Shown piece after piece: positions 25,143 through 34,414 of a stretch of 64,000 nt of DNA. Source of the DNA: Acidobacteriota bacterium (GTDB lineage: Bacteria > Acidobacteriota > Blastocatellia > Chloracidobacteriales > Chloracidobacteriaceae); contig JACQXX010000055.1 of assembly GCA_016208495.1 (NCBI GenBank), positions 21,469 to 85,468 on the forward strand, written 5' to 3'. The translations under genes were made by a program, and so were the position numbers. The notes below the pieces were generated by a model. That model searched no databases and was not told where the DNA came from. It was given only the letters and a program-made list of their open reading frames with translations. Each line of letters opens with the position of its first letter. Position 1 is the stretch's first letter.

Positions 25143-25341
25143 AATGAAAATTCACTCGAAAGTCTATCCACTGCGGTTTTCCCGGCGAACCCTGGTGGCT
25201 TGAAACCGTTATGGCAGTTGTCTTTGGCAACGCCTCACATTTGACTTGTTTCACATTCATTCCAATTGAATATTGACCCATCACGAGCCTTGAGGCTTGG
25301 TGTTGCAGGACTATCCAACTTCGAGGAGAAAACAAAAAGCT

Positions 25342-26892
25342 ATGAGTTCTGATCGCAAAATACTTCGACAAACCCTTCATGGCGTTCTGGCTCTCATTCT
25401 GGTTTTTGCCGGAGTGGTGAGCTATCACATGGTAACCACCCGGGCAGGAAATGGGGCTCACTTCAAAAGCAGCAGCCTCTTTTCAGTTGGTGCCCAGTCG
25501 CCCTCCGATCTTCCGCCGATCAATTCTCCAACCGAGCTTTCAAATGTTTTTCGAACCGTCAGCCGACGCTTAAAGCCGGCGGTCGTGAGTTTGAATGTCA
25601 CGGAAAAAGTTGATACGGCTTCGATGTTTCGGTTCGGGAAAAACCATCCGGCGATTCCTGGATTTCCTGATCTTGATGAAGATGGCGCCCAACCGCTGCG
25701 CCGGGGCACCGGTTCTGGTTTTATCGTGAGTGAAGACGGCTACATCATCACCAACAACCATGTGGTCGGCAAAGCTGAGAAAATTGAAGTTCGGCTCTCT
25801 GATGGCAAAACGTACACGGCAAAGCTCATCGGCGCTGATGCCAACACGGATGTTGCCGTCATCAAAATCAACCCGAAAGAATCGTTACCACACGTTGCGC
25901 TCAGTTCACCTGAAGAAGAAGCCGCCAAAGTCAATAGCATGGAGCAGGGCGACTGGGTGATTGCGATAGGCTCTCCATTTGGTTTAGAGCAGACCATTAC
26001 GGCGGGCATTGTCAGTGCCACCGGACGTGATTTACCACAAGGTTCACAATACAGCCGCTATATTCAAACCGATGCGTCAATCAATCCTGGCAACTCAGGC
26101 GGACCATTGATCAATTTGCGCGGTGAAGTGATTGGCATGAACACGATGATTTTTACTGAGTCTGGTGGAAATCAAGGGGTCGGGTTTGCCATTCCGTCTG
26201 ATTTGGTAACCAAGATTGCCCGGAAACTCATGACCACAGGCCGTGTCCAGCGCGGCTGGCTGGGGGTGAGTCTCTATCCGCGCGTCCTGACAGAGGACGA
26301 AGCAAAAGCCATTGGATTACCTGATGCCGAAGGGGCGTTGATTCAGGATCTGGTGGCGGACAATTCACCCGCTGCTCAAGCTGGTCTCAAGTCAGGCGAT
26401 TTTATTGTTGAATTTAATGGAAAGCCGATTAAGTCTGGGCGTGATTTAACCAGTCAGGTGGCCGATGCCGAAGTCGGTCGTGACGTTGAGGTCAAGTTCC
26501 TGCGTGACGGAAAAGAACAATCGGCCAAAGTGAAACTGGCTGAACGTCCGGATGATGACCAGATGGCGCGTGGGATCACACCTGATTCCCCAGGGAAGGA
26601 AGCCAAACTTGGCGTTTCTTCAACGCCTGTGACCGCTGAAATGGCGCAACAAATGAAGTTGCGGATTGCCAACGGTGCTTTGATTCAATCGGTCACTCCG
26701 GGGAGCCCGGCTGATGAAAGTGGATTACAGCGCGGAGATGTTGTTCACACGATCAATCGCCAACCAGTGGCCAATACTGACGACCTGATCCGAATTGTGA
26801 AAGAACTCCCTGCCAGCAGCACCGCCGTGCTCCAGGTGGAGCGAGTGGTTGGTGGACGCGCCACCATGTTGTTTTTGACGGTGAACTTTTAA
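25342..26892 (+). CDS. htrA: Do-like periplasmic serine protease (HtrA/DegP)
   Basis: 516 residues from ATG 25342 (GAGGAGAAA upstream). One N-terminal hydrophobic segment (VLALILVFAGVVSYH) serves as anchor or signal. The trypsin-like domain has the triad His140 (TNNHVVG), Asp170 (NTDVAVIK) and Ser252 (NPGNSGGPL). Two PDZ domains follow (about residues 315-400 and 430-510), the first with GLKSGDFIVEFNGKPI and the second with GLQRGDVVHTINRQPV. It degrades or refolds misfolded envelope proteins. The stop codon is followed directly by a GGCTGAA/GGCTTGG array. Confidence 0.95.
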   Translation: MSSDRKILRQTLHGVLALILVFAGVVSYHMVTTRAGNGAHFKSSSLFSVGAQSPSDLPPINSPTELSNVFRTVSRRLKPAVVSLNVTEKVDTASMFRFGKNHPAIPGFPDLDEDGAQPLRRGTGSGFIVSEDGYIITNNHVVGKAEKIEVRLSDGKTYTAKLIGADANTDVAVIKINPKESLPHVALSSPEEEAAKVNSMEQGDWVIAIGSPFGLEQTITAGIVSATGRDLPQGSQYSRYIQTDASINPGNSGGPLINLRGEVIGMNTMIFTESGGNQGVGFAIPSDLVTKIARKLMTTGRVQRGWLGVSLYPRVLTEDEAKAIGLPDAEGALIQDLVADNSPAAQAGLKSGDFIVEFNGKPIKSGRDLTSQVADAEVGRDVEVKFLRDGKEQSAKVKLAERPDDDQMARGITPDSPGKEAKLGVSSTPVTAEMAQQMKLRIANGALIQSVTPGSPADESGLQRGDVVHTINRQPVANTDDLIRIVKELPASSTAVLQVERVVGGRATMLFLTVNF

Positions 26893-26895
26893 AAC

Positions 26896-26998
26896 CAGGG
26901 CTGAAAACTTCGGGCTTGGGGCTGAGGGCTGAGGGCTGAAGAAAACGGGCTTGGGGCTGAAGAACCGGGTTTCATACCCTCAGCCCCAAGCCCCATCC
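26896..26998. repeat. GGCTGAG/GGCTTGG heptamer composite
   Basis: GGGCTTGG, GGCTGAG and GGCTGAA units (26896-26963) face CAGCCCCAAGCCCC (26980-26993) across the core GGGTTTCATACCCT. The complement of this core recurs at 40675-40692. The block fills the space between htrA and the next gene. Confidence 0.85.
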
Positions 26999-27004
26999 CT
27001 CTCT

Positions 27005-27754
27005 ATGGCCGAACTCAAAATCATCGAACACACTGGCTATCTGGTTTTGCGGTTGACTGGGAATGAGGGGTTGCATCGCCTGGAACTCCAAACCCTGGAA
27101 GCCCTGCATCACCACACCAAGCTCTGGCAGTTGAGAACGGATCTGGCCGCCGTTGTCATAACTGGCGTGCCTGCCCGGTCGTTTGCGGTTGGCGCCAGTA
27201 TCCGCGAATTACAGCACGTAACACCTGAAAATGCGCCCTCCTATGCCACTCTGGGCCAATCCCTTTTTCGCCGAATGCGCGAATCTTCACAGCTTTATAT
27301 TGCGGCGATTGATGGGTTTTGTCTGGGAGGTGGGCTGGATCTGGCACTGGCCTGTGATATTCGACTGGCAACGGATCGGTCCCAATTTGCCCACCCTGGC
27401 GCCAAATTGGGGATCATCACTGGATTTGGGGGAACCTCACGGTTACCGCAAACAATTGGTGAAACAGCGGCGAGCCGAATTCTGGCGGCGGCTGAAACGA
27501 TAAGCGGGCAAACCGCTTTGGCGTGGGGGTTGGTTAACCAGCTTTACTCTTCGGCGGAAATTTTGGACCGTGCCTGTGCCATGGCTGAAACGATTGCTGT
27601 CAGTCCATCCAATTTCGCGGCCATGGCCAAAGAACTGGCATACCAGGTGGCGCATCTTCCAGTGCCGCAGGCAAATGTGGCTGAAGCCCGAACCTGGGAC
27701 CTCTGGCGAGCGGAGGCAGCTTTTAGCCGAAGACAGAAACCGGGCCGAAGTTGA
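27005..27754 (+). CDS. Enoyl-CoA hydratase/isomerase family protein
   Basis: 249 residues from ATG 27005; the frame extends upstream only through repeat DNA. Crotonase features: ARSFAVGASIRELQHV (oxyanion-hole region), IAAIDGFCLGGGLDLALACDIRLA, then AKLGIITGFGGTSRLPQTIG, where the second catalytic acid of the hydratases (Glu in the usual PEV.LG..PG..G) is not conserved. The exact reaction (hydratase, isomerase or other) is therefore uncertain. The stop codon lies in the loop of the terminator hairpin. Confidence 0.85.
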   Translation: MAELKIIEHTGYLVLRLTGNEGLHRLELQTLEALHHHTKLWQLRTDLAAVVITGVPARSFAVGASIRELQHVTPENAPSYATLGQSLFRRMRESSQLYIAAIDGFCLGGGLDLALACDIRLATDRSQFAHPGAKLGIITGFGGTSRLPQTIGETAASRILAAAETISGQTALAWGLVNQLYSSAEILDRACAMAETIAVSPSNFAAMAKELAYQVAHLPVPQANVAEARTWDLWRAEAAFSRRQKPGRS

Positions 27755-27780
27755 TTCACTTCGGCCCGGTTTGTTTTTGG
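27737..27780 (+). terminator. Intrinsic terminator overlapping the crotonase stop codon
   Basis: Perfect 14-bp stem (27737-27750 with 27759-27772), 8-base loop, then TGTTTTTGG. The TGA stop (27752-27754) is in the loop, so the last codons of the gene form one arm. The gene on the other side is convergent and ends at 27809. Confidence 0.85.
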
Positions 27781-27808
27781 GAAAAATCAAACTGACTCAA
27801 ATCTGACT

Positions 27809-29008
27809 TTAATCAAGCCCGGTTGGCAAGCGATGTGGAATATCTCTCAAATCATGGACTTCGTCATCGCTGAGGAGTTTGCCGGCCTCATCAAATGGCC
27901 AGTAGCGATACACCGCCTTGCCATAGATATACATCTCCGGAACTGATCCCCACGACCGGCTATCGTTGCTCGCATCACGATTATCACCCATCACAAAGTA
28001 GTGATATGGCTCAACTTCCCAGGTCCGATTGAAAATTCCGTTTTTAGTAAATTCAGCCGAAAGATAAGGTTCTGAGACCAGTTTGCCATTGATATAGAGT
28101 TTCCCACCCAGCAATTTGAGTTCATCCCCAGGCAATCCAATGACACGCTTGATAAATGACTTCTCTGGATCCATCGGGTACCAAAACACCACAATATCGC
28201 CGCGTTCAATTGGTTCCAGTTTATAGATAAATTTATTGATAAAAATACGTTGTCCGTCGTGCAGGTGAGGCAGCATGCTGGTGCCTTCAACCTTCACCGG
28301 CTGAAGCACATAGCAGAAAATGACCACAATCGCGGCAATGGCAAAAAGCAGGTCGCGGCTCAGGAGAATGCCTTCACGAATCCAGTGACGAGCCCGGTCC
28401 GGAGTTGTCAACCCAACTCCGGTTACCAGCCGGTCAAACACCCCTGCTGGCTCGGTTGAGCGGACCGGATTGGGAATCGTGACGGTAATTTGCTCGTCAT
28501 CTTCAACCAGTAATCCCGATTGTGGATGAAAACGGTCAACGGTATAAATCGGACGGTAGAGTCGGCTGAGTGGGGGAGGTTCTTCGGATACCACTGTTTT
28601 GGAGACGGGGTGAGGGAAGAGATCATCTGAAAGGGTCGCAGGTGGATCTTCTGCAAACGATGAGGCCAGAACTGCCTCAGATGCGGGTTGTTCAACTTCG
28701 GTGACCACCTCGGTTGATGGTTCACCGTGAACCACTGTCTCTACCTTGGCTGGCTGATGATCCTCAGTCTCAAGTGTCGGTACGAGATCCACCATTTCCG
28801 TGACTGGAACGGTTTCACGATCTGCCTGAACTTCAATGACTTCCTTGGTCGCTTCAACAGCAGGCAATGGATGAGCCATCACCTGAAGTTCCGAATCAGC
28901 CATTTCATTGATGACAGGTTCGGTTCGCAGCACCAGTGGGAGAGAGTCTTCAACTGGGTGGCTTTTTTCTTGGGGTTCCCACGTAAGTGACAGTTCCTGG
29001 TCTTGCAT
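27809..29008 (-). CDS. lepB: Signal peptidase I with a long acidic N-terminal extension
   Basis: 399 residues, about twice a typical LepB. Residues 1-190 are a low-complexity region rich in Glu, Val, Pro and Thr with no recognised domain. A membrane segment (LLFAIAAIVVIFCYVL, near residue 225) is followed by the S26 catalytic domain: Ser244 in GTSMLPHL and general-base Lys287 in SFIKRVIGLPGDEL. Box E is MGDNRDASNDSRSWG. It cuts signal peptides at the outer face of the membrane. The extension would lie in the cytoplasm and is unusual. Confidence 0.93.
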   Translation of the reverse strand: MQDQELSLTWEPQEKSHPVEDSLPLVLRTEPVINEMADSELQVMAHPLPAVEATKEVIEVQADRETVPVTEMVDLVPTLETEDHQPAKVETVVHGEPSTEVVTEVEQPASEAVLASSFAEDPPATLSDDLFPHPVSKTVVSEEPPPLSRLYRPIYTVDRFHPQSGLLVEDDEQITVTIPNPVRSTEPAGVFDRLVTGVGLTTPDRARHWIREGILLSRDLLFAIAAIVVIFCYVLQPVKVEGTSMLPHLHDGQRIFINKFIYKLEPIERGDIVVFWYPMDPEKSFIKRVIGLPGDELKLLGGKLYINGKLVSEPYLSAEFTKNGIFNRTWEVEPYHYFVMGDNRDASNDSRSWGSVPEMYIYGKAVYRYWPFDEAGKLLSDDEVHDLRDIPHRLPTGLD

Positions 29009-29150
29009 AGTTGGTTATGACTCGAAGATATGGTTTTCAAACATCAATCTTCTTGATCGGTCCTCGCTTCGTCAAAATTTAAGCTTGTATGGTGTGCCGG
29101 GAAAGATGCACGGTTGAGTGTTCACTATACTTGATCCTGGCAAAAAATGT

Positions 29151-30572
29151 TTATTTTGCTTCAGGTTGTGGCGCTGATGGTTTTGCCGTTGAGGTTGATG
29201 ATGGTGACACGACCTCGACGGTACCGAGAGCCCGGAGTTTTTCAGCCAGCTCTGGCTTTCCACCCTGTACCACGACCAGCAGTTGTTTTCCACCCAGGCA
29301 GTCCAGATACGGCTGAAGATCCGCAACTGGCAGTGCCTGGAGTTGTTGTGGCCATTCCGCCAGTGACCGGCGACCAATCTGATAGCGCTCCATGTCAATC
29401 AGAAGATTGGCAATGCTCGCATTGCTTTGAAAATTCATCTGATAGTCTTTGAGAACTGCTTCTTTTGCAGTGTTCAATGTGTCGGCTGGAAGCGGTGGTT
29501 CCCGGAGATTTTTCAGGGTTTTTTGCAATGTTTCAATGGTCGAAACCACCTGGTCAGGCGAGGCGGTCAACCGAACCATCCAGGGGCTATCTGGGAGGTG
29601 GCGGGTTTCAGCCAGGGCTGCATCCGGTGACCATTGTGTTTTCAAGAGTTTGTCAACCAACTTCCAGTGCAGCAAACCATTAAATGTTGATCCCGTAAAG
29701 GCGCCGGCCCGAATTTGAACCTGAGATTGGGTCGGGTTGGGATGAAAAACAATTTTCGTGCCTTGAAATTCATTGGGAGGGAGAAACGTGTAGGGCGCCG
29801 GTTTGCCTTTAATCCAAACTCCAAAGCTTTGACGAGCCGAGCGCAGAATTTGCGCCATGGTGACATCGCCAACGATCACCAGGGCCGCATTATTTGACAG
29901 GTAATGCCGTTTATGGAAATCAATCACATCAAACCGGGAAATGCTGCGCAGACTTTCAGGTGTGCCGTCAAGCACATGGTGATAGGGATGTCCGCCATAC
30001 AGGTCCTGGGCAAAGCGAGCGTCAGCCTGATCCTGAGGAGATGACGTTTCGCGAGCTGCGATCTGAGCTTGTTTGATTTTATTGAATTCATCTTCTGAAA
30101 AACTGGGGAGCGTGACCAGCCGACCCAGAATTTCAATCAAGGTGGTCACATTGCGAGCCGGGCCCGTGATGGTCAGTCGGGTGTCATCCCAACTGGTGGC
30201 AATGGATATCTGACCGCCGACACTTTCAAGCTCATCCTTGAGCTGAATGACCGTTACGGGTGATCCATCCCGGTTTTTTGATCCAGCGAGCAGGCTTTGG
30301 GCCGTCAGTGCCGCCAATCCGGCTTTCCCAGCCCGATCAAAGGTGGCTCCGATTTTAACCAGAGCCGTAATTGTGACCTGACTTTTGCCAGGACGCGATG
30401 CCACAACAATCGGTAAGTCATTTAACAATAACTCACGCTGGGTCACTGGAATCGGGTCTGAGGAAGGGGCTTCTGGCTGGGGGGCCGATTGGGCCGATGC
30501 GGAAGCTGCACCGCTGAACACCACCACCAGGATCAAAACCAGACGTGCGAGAAACTTCTGTAAGTGAAACAA
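29151..30572 (-). CDS. Secreted M16-family peptidase homologue lacking the zinc motif
   Basis: 473 residues with a signal peptide (LVLILVVVFSGAASASA). The N-terminal M16 domain has LPIVVASRPGKSQVTITALVK, and the position of HxxEH reads AALTAQ: His to Ala88, Glu to Ala91, His to Gln92. The second domain (HYLSNNAALVIVGDV and VQIRAGAFTGS region) is typical M16. In this family a zinc-free subunit often pairs with an active one to form a chamber. No active partner lies next to it. It may be a structural subunit. Confidence 0.85.
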   Translation of the reverse strand: MFHLQKFLARLVLILVVVFSGAASASAQSAPQPEAPSSDPIPVTQRELLLNDLPIVVASRPGKSQVTITALVKIGATFDRAGKAGLAALTAQSLLAGSKNRDGSPVTVIQLKDELESVGGQISIATSWDDTRLTITGPARNVTTLIEILGRLVTLPSFSEDEFNKIKQAQIAARETSSPQDQADARFAQDLYGGHPYHHVLDGTPESLRSISRFDVIDFHKRHYLSNNAALVIVGDVTMAQILRSARQSFGVWIKGKPAPYTFLPPNEFQGTKIVFHPNPTQSQVQIRAGAFTGSTFNGLLHWKLVDKLLKTQWSPDAALAETRHLPDSPWMVRLTASPDQVVSTIETLQKTLKNLREPPLPADTLNTAKEAVLKDYQMNFQSNASIANLLIDMERYQIGRRSLAEWPQQLQALPVADLQPYLDCLGGKQLLVVVQGGKPELAEKLRALGTVEVVSPSSTSTAKPSAPQPEAK

Positions 30573-30783
30573 TCTATAACTCCTTAACGTTTAGGGCGGG
30601 GTTGATTTCCGGCCTGTAGAGGGCCTGATCCTCCAAAGTCTAACGATGAAAAAAGAGAAGCGTCAACTCATGTTTTATGATACTCTGGACGAACGCTCCT
30701 CTAACTCTCTTCTCTCTCAACGAATTTCCTCTTCAGTCGTCAACTTCAAGGTTTGAAGAGACAGGTCTGTGTGAGTTTTAGCT

Positions 30784-31476
30784 ATGTTTTGCCCAAACTG
30801 TGGGACTGAACCGCAGCTTGCAGATCAAAAATTTTGCAAGATTTGTGGGACAAACTTAATGGTTGTTTCACAGGCACTCCGAACACCGCCTCAGGTCACT
30901 TCGGCTCCTGTCTCGCCCTATGGCGGGATGCCAGGAAATGCACCGGGTTTGCCTCTCTATCCATCACCGCCAGTGGCGCCGCATACCAATCCAATGGGAC
31001 CGATTCCACTTGCCAATCTCTCCTCATTGCCCTTTGTTGAAGAAGAACTGAAACGTCAAAAATTGCGAAAACTTGGCTGGATGATGGTTGGCGGTGGCCT
31101 GCTATTTGCCATCTTTTTAGATACCTTGGGTGATGCCATTGCGCATATCATTAACCCGCTTGGGCGGGCAATTTCAGCTTTGGATGGAATTGGGGCGTTG
31201 ATTTGTCTGGCGGGGATTTTTCTGGTGCTATATACCCGATTTATTTTGAAACCAGCCCAAATGCCGCCAGTGATTGTGGTTCAATCGCCGCAGATGACTG
31301 GAAATTTGAATCCCAATCAGGTTCCCCAGGCAGGTCCAGGTCCAGTCAGGGCGCAACCTGGACAACTCCCGCCGGCATCGGTTGATTCATACTTTTACCA
31401 GTCACCAAGCGTCACGGAGCATACCACACATCAGCTTAAAGTGCCGTATCCATCATCTCCACGAGATACTCAGTAA
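30784..31476 (+). CDS. Zinc-ribbon membrane protein, paralogue A
   Basis: 230 residues. An N-terminal zinc ribbon (MFCPNCGTEPQLADQKFC: Cys3, Cys6, Cys18, Cys21) is followed by a Pro-rich linker. Two membrane helices lie near residues 100-117 and 135-155. A Gln/Pro-rich tail ends in EHTTHQLKVPYPSSP. The downstream gene has the same plan. The function is unknown; such ribbon-plus-helices proteins are common hypothetical proteins. The start follows TGTGTGAGTTTTAGCT without a strong ribosome site. Confidence 0.75.
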   Translation: MFCPNCGTEPQLADQKFCKICGTNLMVVSQALRTPPQVTSAPVSPYGGMPGNAPGLPLYPSPPVAPHTNPMGPIPLANLSSLPFVEEELKRQKLRKLGWMMVGGGLLFAIFLDTLGDAIAHIINPLGRAISALDGIGALICLAGIFLVLYTRFILKPAQMPPVIVVQSPQMTGNLNPNQVPQAGPGPVRAQPGQLPPASVDSYFYQSPSVTEHTTHQLKVPYPSSPRDTQ

Positions 31477-31549
31477 GTGATGGAACCTTTCAGATCATAT
31501 TTTCAAGTCCAAATGCGTGCGGATTACTTGATGGAATCAGAGGTTTTTT

Positions 31550-32218
31550 ATGTACTGCCCGAACTGTGGAACCCAACCTCAGCTTGCTGATCAAAAGTTT
31601 TGTAAAACCTGTGGTACCAACCTGAGTATGGTTTCTCAAGTGCTCAGTGCTCCGGGGCCGGGGCCAGGTGTTCCAGCCCCCTACATGCCGGCGCCACCAC
31701 CATCAGCGATGATGATTCCCAATCAAGTCGCCATGGCGCCGACAACTTCCCCCAACTTTCCACAGGCCACGGTCCATCAACCGATTTCCTTGACTGAAAT
31801 TCCATCACTTCCTTACATGGAGCAGGAGCGAGCCCGCCAAAAGCTCATGAAAATTGCCTGGGCTCTGACACTTGGCGGCCCTTTTTTGATTCCGACACTG
31901 GCCATTCTGGGAGAGTTTATGTTTGATACAGGTGAACTGGCTCTCTTGGGAATCCCTGTTTTTTTATTTGGGATATTTTTGCTGCTCTATACCAAGATTG
32001 CGTTGCGGAAGCCCGATTTACCTCAGGTGATTGTGATTCAACAAGGGAACCCAACTCAGGAAATGACCCCGTCTCCAGTGTCGGTGGTTCCCGGCGGGAT
32101 GAATCATCAATTGCCGGCTGGCGCTTCAACGCCGCTTTATACACCGGGCATGTTTACTGAGCACACCACTCAGCATCTTCAAGTCCCATATTCCCAGCCC
32201 CAACGAAATACCAAATAA
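31550..32218 (+). CDS. Zinc-ribbon membrane protein, paralogue B
   Basis: 222 residues, 73 bp after paralogue A and clearly related: MYCPNCGTQPQLADQKFC zinc ribbon (Cys3, Cys6, Cys18, Cys21), Pro/Met-rich linker, SLPYMEQERARQKLMK before two helices, and a C-terminal tail EHTTQHLQVPYSQPQ. The preserved tail in an otherwise loose region suggests a binding motif. GAGGTTTTTT precedes the ATG. Function unknown. Confidence 0.75.
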   Translation: MYCPNCGTQPQLADQKFCKTCGTNLSMVSQVLSAPGPGPGVPAPYMPAPPPSAMMIPNQVAMAPTTSPNFPQATVHQPISLTEIPSLPYMEQERARQKLMKIAWALTLGGPFLIPTLAILGEFMFDTGELALLGIPVFLFGIFLLLYTKIALRKPDLPQVIVIQQGNPTQEMTPSPVSVVPGGMNHQLPAGASTPLYTPGMFTEHTTQHLQVPYSQPQRNTK

Positions 32219-32271
32219 GGGAATCAAGCCAGAAGGTCGTGCTGGTGGGTAGGGACGGGCTGATTTTTTGA

Positions 32272-32300
32272 TTGACGGCCTGAAGTCCCTTTGGTACTAT
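32272..32300 (+). promoter_or_regulatory. Strong sigma-70-type promoter of tRNA-Val
   Basis: TTGACG (32272-32277), exactly 17 bp, TACTAT (32295-32300), then a G/C-rich discriminator GCGCGTC. The tRNA begins 18 bp after the -10. Confidence 0.8.
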
Positions 32301-32317
32301 GCGCGTCCTTCACTCAT

Positions 32318-32394
32318 GGGCGGTTAGTCTCAGTTGGTAGAGCGCTCGCTTCACACGCGAGAGGTCACAGGTTCGAGTCCTGTACCGCCCACCA
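32318..32394 (+). tRNA. tRNA-Val (CAC anticodon)
   Basis: 77 nt including an encoded CCA. Acceptor arms GGGCGGT/ACCGCCC pair perfectly with discriminator A. The D-loop contains AGTTGGTAG. The anticodon stem CTCGC/GCGAG holds loop TTCACAC with anticodon CAC. The T-arm is ACAGG-TTCGAGT-CCTGT. It is a single tRNA gene with its own promoter. The space from 32395 to 32691 shows no further feature. Confidence 0.97.
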
Positions 32395-32691
32395 CACCCA
32401 TCCTTCTCCTGGTTGTAGTCTCCCCGTTGACCACTTCTCAATCGCGTTGATTACCCGCTTGAACATCACCTTTCGGGCAATTTCTTTGCCACTGCTTTTT
32501 CCCTGAAAGTCTTTCTTTTTTCCTCCAAAAAAACGAACTCAATATTCTTAACCTCCCTGATACCAGCGGGTTGGAATACTTTGCTTGCGCTCCACCAGTA
32601 TCAACCTTACTATCCAGGACTGAACCCCCTTTACACTTTTGGCTGATTGAAGTGGCTAAAAGCTTCTTGAATAGTAGTTTGGAGAGAAAGC

Positions 32692-33324
32692 ATGAGTGCA
32701 AAAATAGATAGTCCGCACAGTTACTCAACCGTTGAATTTGTTGCTGAAGCAAACCTGCCGACGGAAATGGGTACGTTTCGGATCGCTGGCTTCCGAAGCC
32801 TGATCAGTGACGAAGAATTTGTTGTTTTATTGAAAGGAAACCCGACCCCTCATCAAGCCAGCCTGGTGCGCATTCACTCGCAATGCCTGACGGGCGATGT
32901 GTTTCATTCGATCAAATGCGATTGTGGCCGCCAATTAAAACGGGCCATGGAAATGATCGCTGAAGCTGGCCATGGCGCCATTGTGTATCAACACCAGGAA
33001 GGTCGCGGCATTGGAATTTTGAACAAGATTCGCGCGTACGCCCTTCAGGATCAAGGCGCCGACACTATCGAAGCCAACGTCCAGTTGGGGCTTGAAGTTG
33101 ATTCCCGCGAATATTCCCAATGTGCTGAAATCCTGAAACAGCTTGGATTTCACCAGATTCGCCTGATGTCAAATAACCCGCAGAAAATCAATGCGTTGCG
33201 GAGATTTGGCCTGCAAGTCGTCGAACGTGTTCCGATTGAAGTTGCTTCTGAACCGGGTGCCCCGGCTGTGAATTACCTCAAGACCAAAAAAGAAAAAATG
33301 GGCCATTTGTTGAACTTGGTTTAA
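32692..33324 (+). CDS. ribA: GTP cyclohydrolase II
   Basis: 210 residues. RibA opens GTP to the first riboflavin precursor. Zinc cysteines are in [20 protein letters not shown], and the catalytic/GTP region is [42 protein letters not shown] is the usual C-terminal signature. It is the stand-alone form without a RibB (DHBP synthase) domain, and no other rib genes are nearby. GGAGAG precedes the ATG. moaA starts 21 bases after its stop, so the two GTP-using cofactor genes are probably co-transcribed. Confidence 0.96.
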   Translation: MSAKIDSPHSYSTVEFVAEANLPTEMGTFRIAGFRSLISDEEFVVLLKGNPTPHQASLVRIHSQCLTGDVFHSIKCDCGRQLKRAMEMIAEAGHGAIVYQHQEGRGIGILNKIRAYALQDQGADTIEANVQLGLEVDSREYSQCAEILKQLGFHQIRLMSNNPQKINALRRFGLQVVERVPIEVASEPGAPAVNYLKTKKEKMGHLLNLV

Positions 33325-33344
33325 ACCACGACCTGTGATTGCCT

Positions 33345-34388
33345 ATGCTCCGTCCACTGCCAGTGCTCAATTCTACTTCAGCGACCCAAGCCCGGTCTGG
33401 CATCCTCCGGGATAGCCATGGGCGGGTTATCCATGATGTGCGCATCTCCGTGACCGACCGGTGTAATTTTCGATGTACCTACTGTATGCCGTCGGAGGGA
33501 CTGGCCTGGAAGCCCAAGTCTGAAATCCTGTCGTTTGAGGAAATTCTCGAACTGGCTTCGATTCTGGTGGAACTTGGAATTACCAAGATTCGAGTGACTG
33601 GTGGGGAAGCGCTCTTGCGCCGTGGGGTGGTCAACCTCATTCAAGATTTGGCCAAACTCAAGCCAATCGAAGATCTGGCTTTGACCACCAATGGGTTCTT
33701 TTTGAAAGAATTTACCCCTGATCTGGTCCGAGCCGGTCTCAAGCGAGTCACCATCAGCCTCGATTCACTCAATCCCAAGGGATTTCAATCCCTGACCAAA
33801 GTCAATGCACTGCCCCGCGTCCTTGAAGCCATAGATGTTGCCCAACGGGCTGGACTCTCACCAGTGAAGGTCAACGCGGTACTCATTCGGGGCTTTAATG
33901 ATGGTGAAATCGAAAATTTTGCCGTTTTTGCCCGTGAGTGGGGCATCTCCGTGCGCTTTATCGAATACATGCCGCTCGATGGGCCTGGCGAATGGGATCG
34001 AACAAAAGTGGTCCCAGGACAGGAAGTTTATCAACGGATCCACACCCGATTTCCGCTGATTGCATTGCCAGGACAAGATGCCAGCGAAACGGCTCGACGG
34101 TTTCGATTTGCAGATGGTTCCCAGGGTGAAATCGGAATCATTGCTCCGGTTACTGAACCCTTCTGCGGCGCCTGCAGCCGGATCCGATTAACCGCTGACG
34201 GAAAACTTCGCACTTGCCTTTTTTCGCTGACTGAGTATGACTTACGCGCACCATTACGTCGCGGGGCAACCCGTCAGGAATTGATTGAACTCATTCGCGA
34301 AGCGGTTCGGCTCAAAGAAGCCGGCCATCGGATTAACCAACCGGATTTTGTACCACCAGACCGGACGATGTCCTGTATTGGTGGCTAG
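33345..34388 (+). CDS. moaA: GTP 3',8-cyclase (molybdenum cofactor step 1)
   Basis: 347 residues from ATG 33345; a TTG two codons earlier is possible. The radical-SAM cluster motif is CNFRCTYC, followed by IRVTGGEALLRRG (SAM binding). The C-terminal second Fe-S site is CGACSRIRLTADGKLRTCLF. The protein ends in Gly-Gly (SCIGG), which MoaA needs for activity. It makes the MoaC substrate from GTP. The other moa genes are elsewhere. An SCP2-domain gene follows 26 bp downstream. Confidence 0.96.
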   Translation: MLRPLPVLNSTSATQARSGILRDSHGRVIHDVRISVTDRCNFRCTYCMPSEGLAWKPKSEILSFEEILELASILVELGITKIRVTGGEALLRRGVVNLIQDLAKLKPIEDLALTTNGFFLKEFTPDLVRAGLKRVTISLDSLNPKGFQSLTKVNALPRVLEAIDVAQRAGLSPVKVNAVLIRGFNDGEIENFAVFAREWGISVRFIEYMPLDGPGEWDRTKVVPGQEVYQRIHTRFPLIALPGQDASETARRFRFADGSQGEIGIIAPVTEPFCGACSRIRLTADGKLRTCLFSLTEYDLRAPLRRGATRQELIELIREAVRLKEAGHRINQPDFVPPDRTMSCIGG

Positions 34389-34414
34389 CCTGGGCAATTT
34401 TTTGGAGGGGGATT

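Noticed and set aside
32291..32506. Plus-strand frame of 71 residues over the tRNA-Val region
   Set aside because: It is the translation of the tRNA gene itself.
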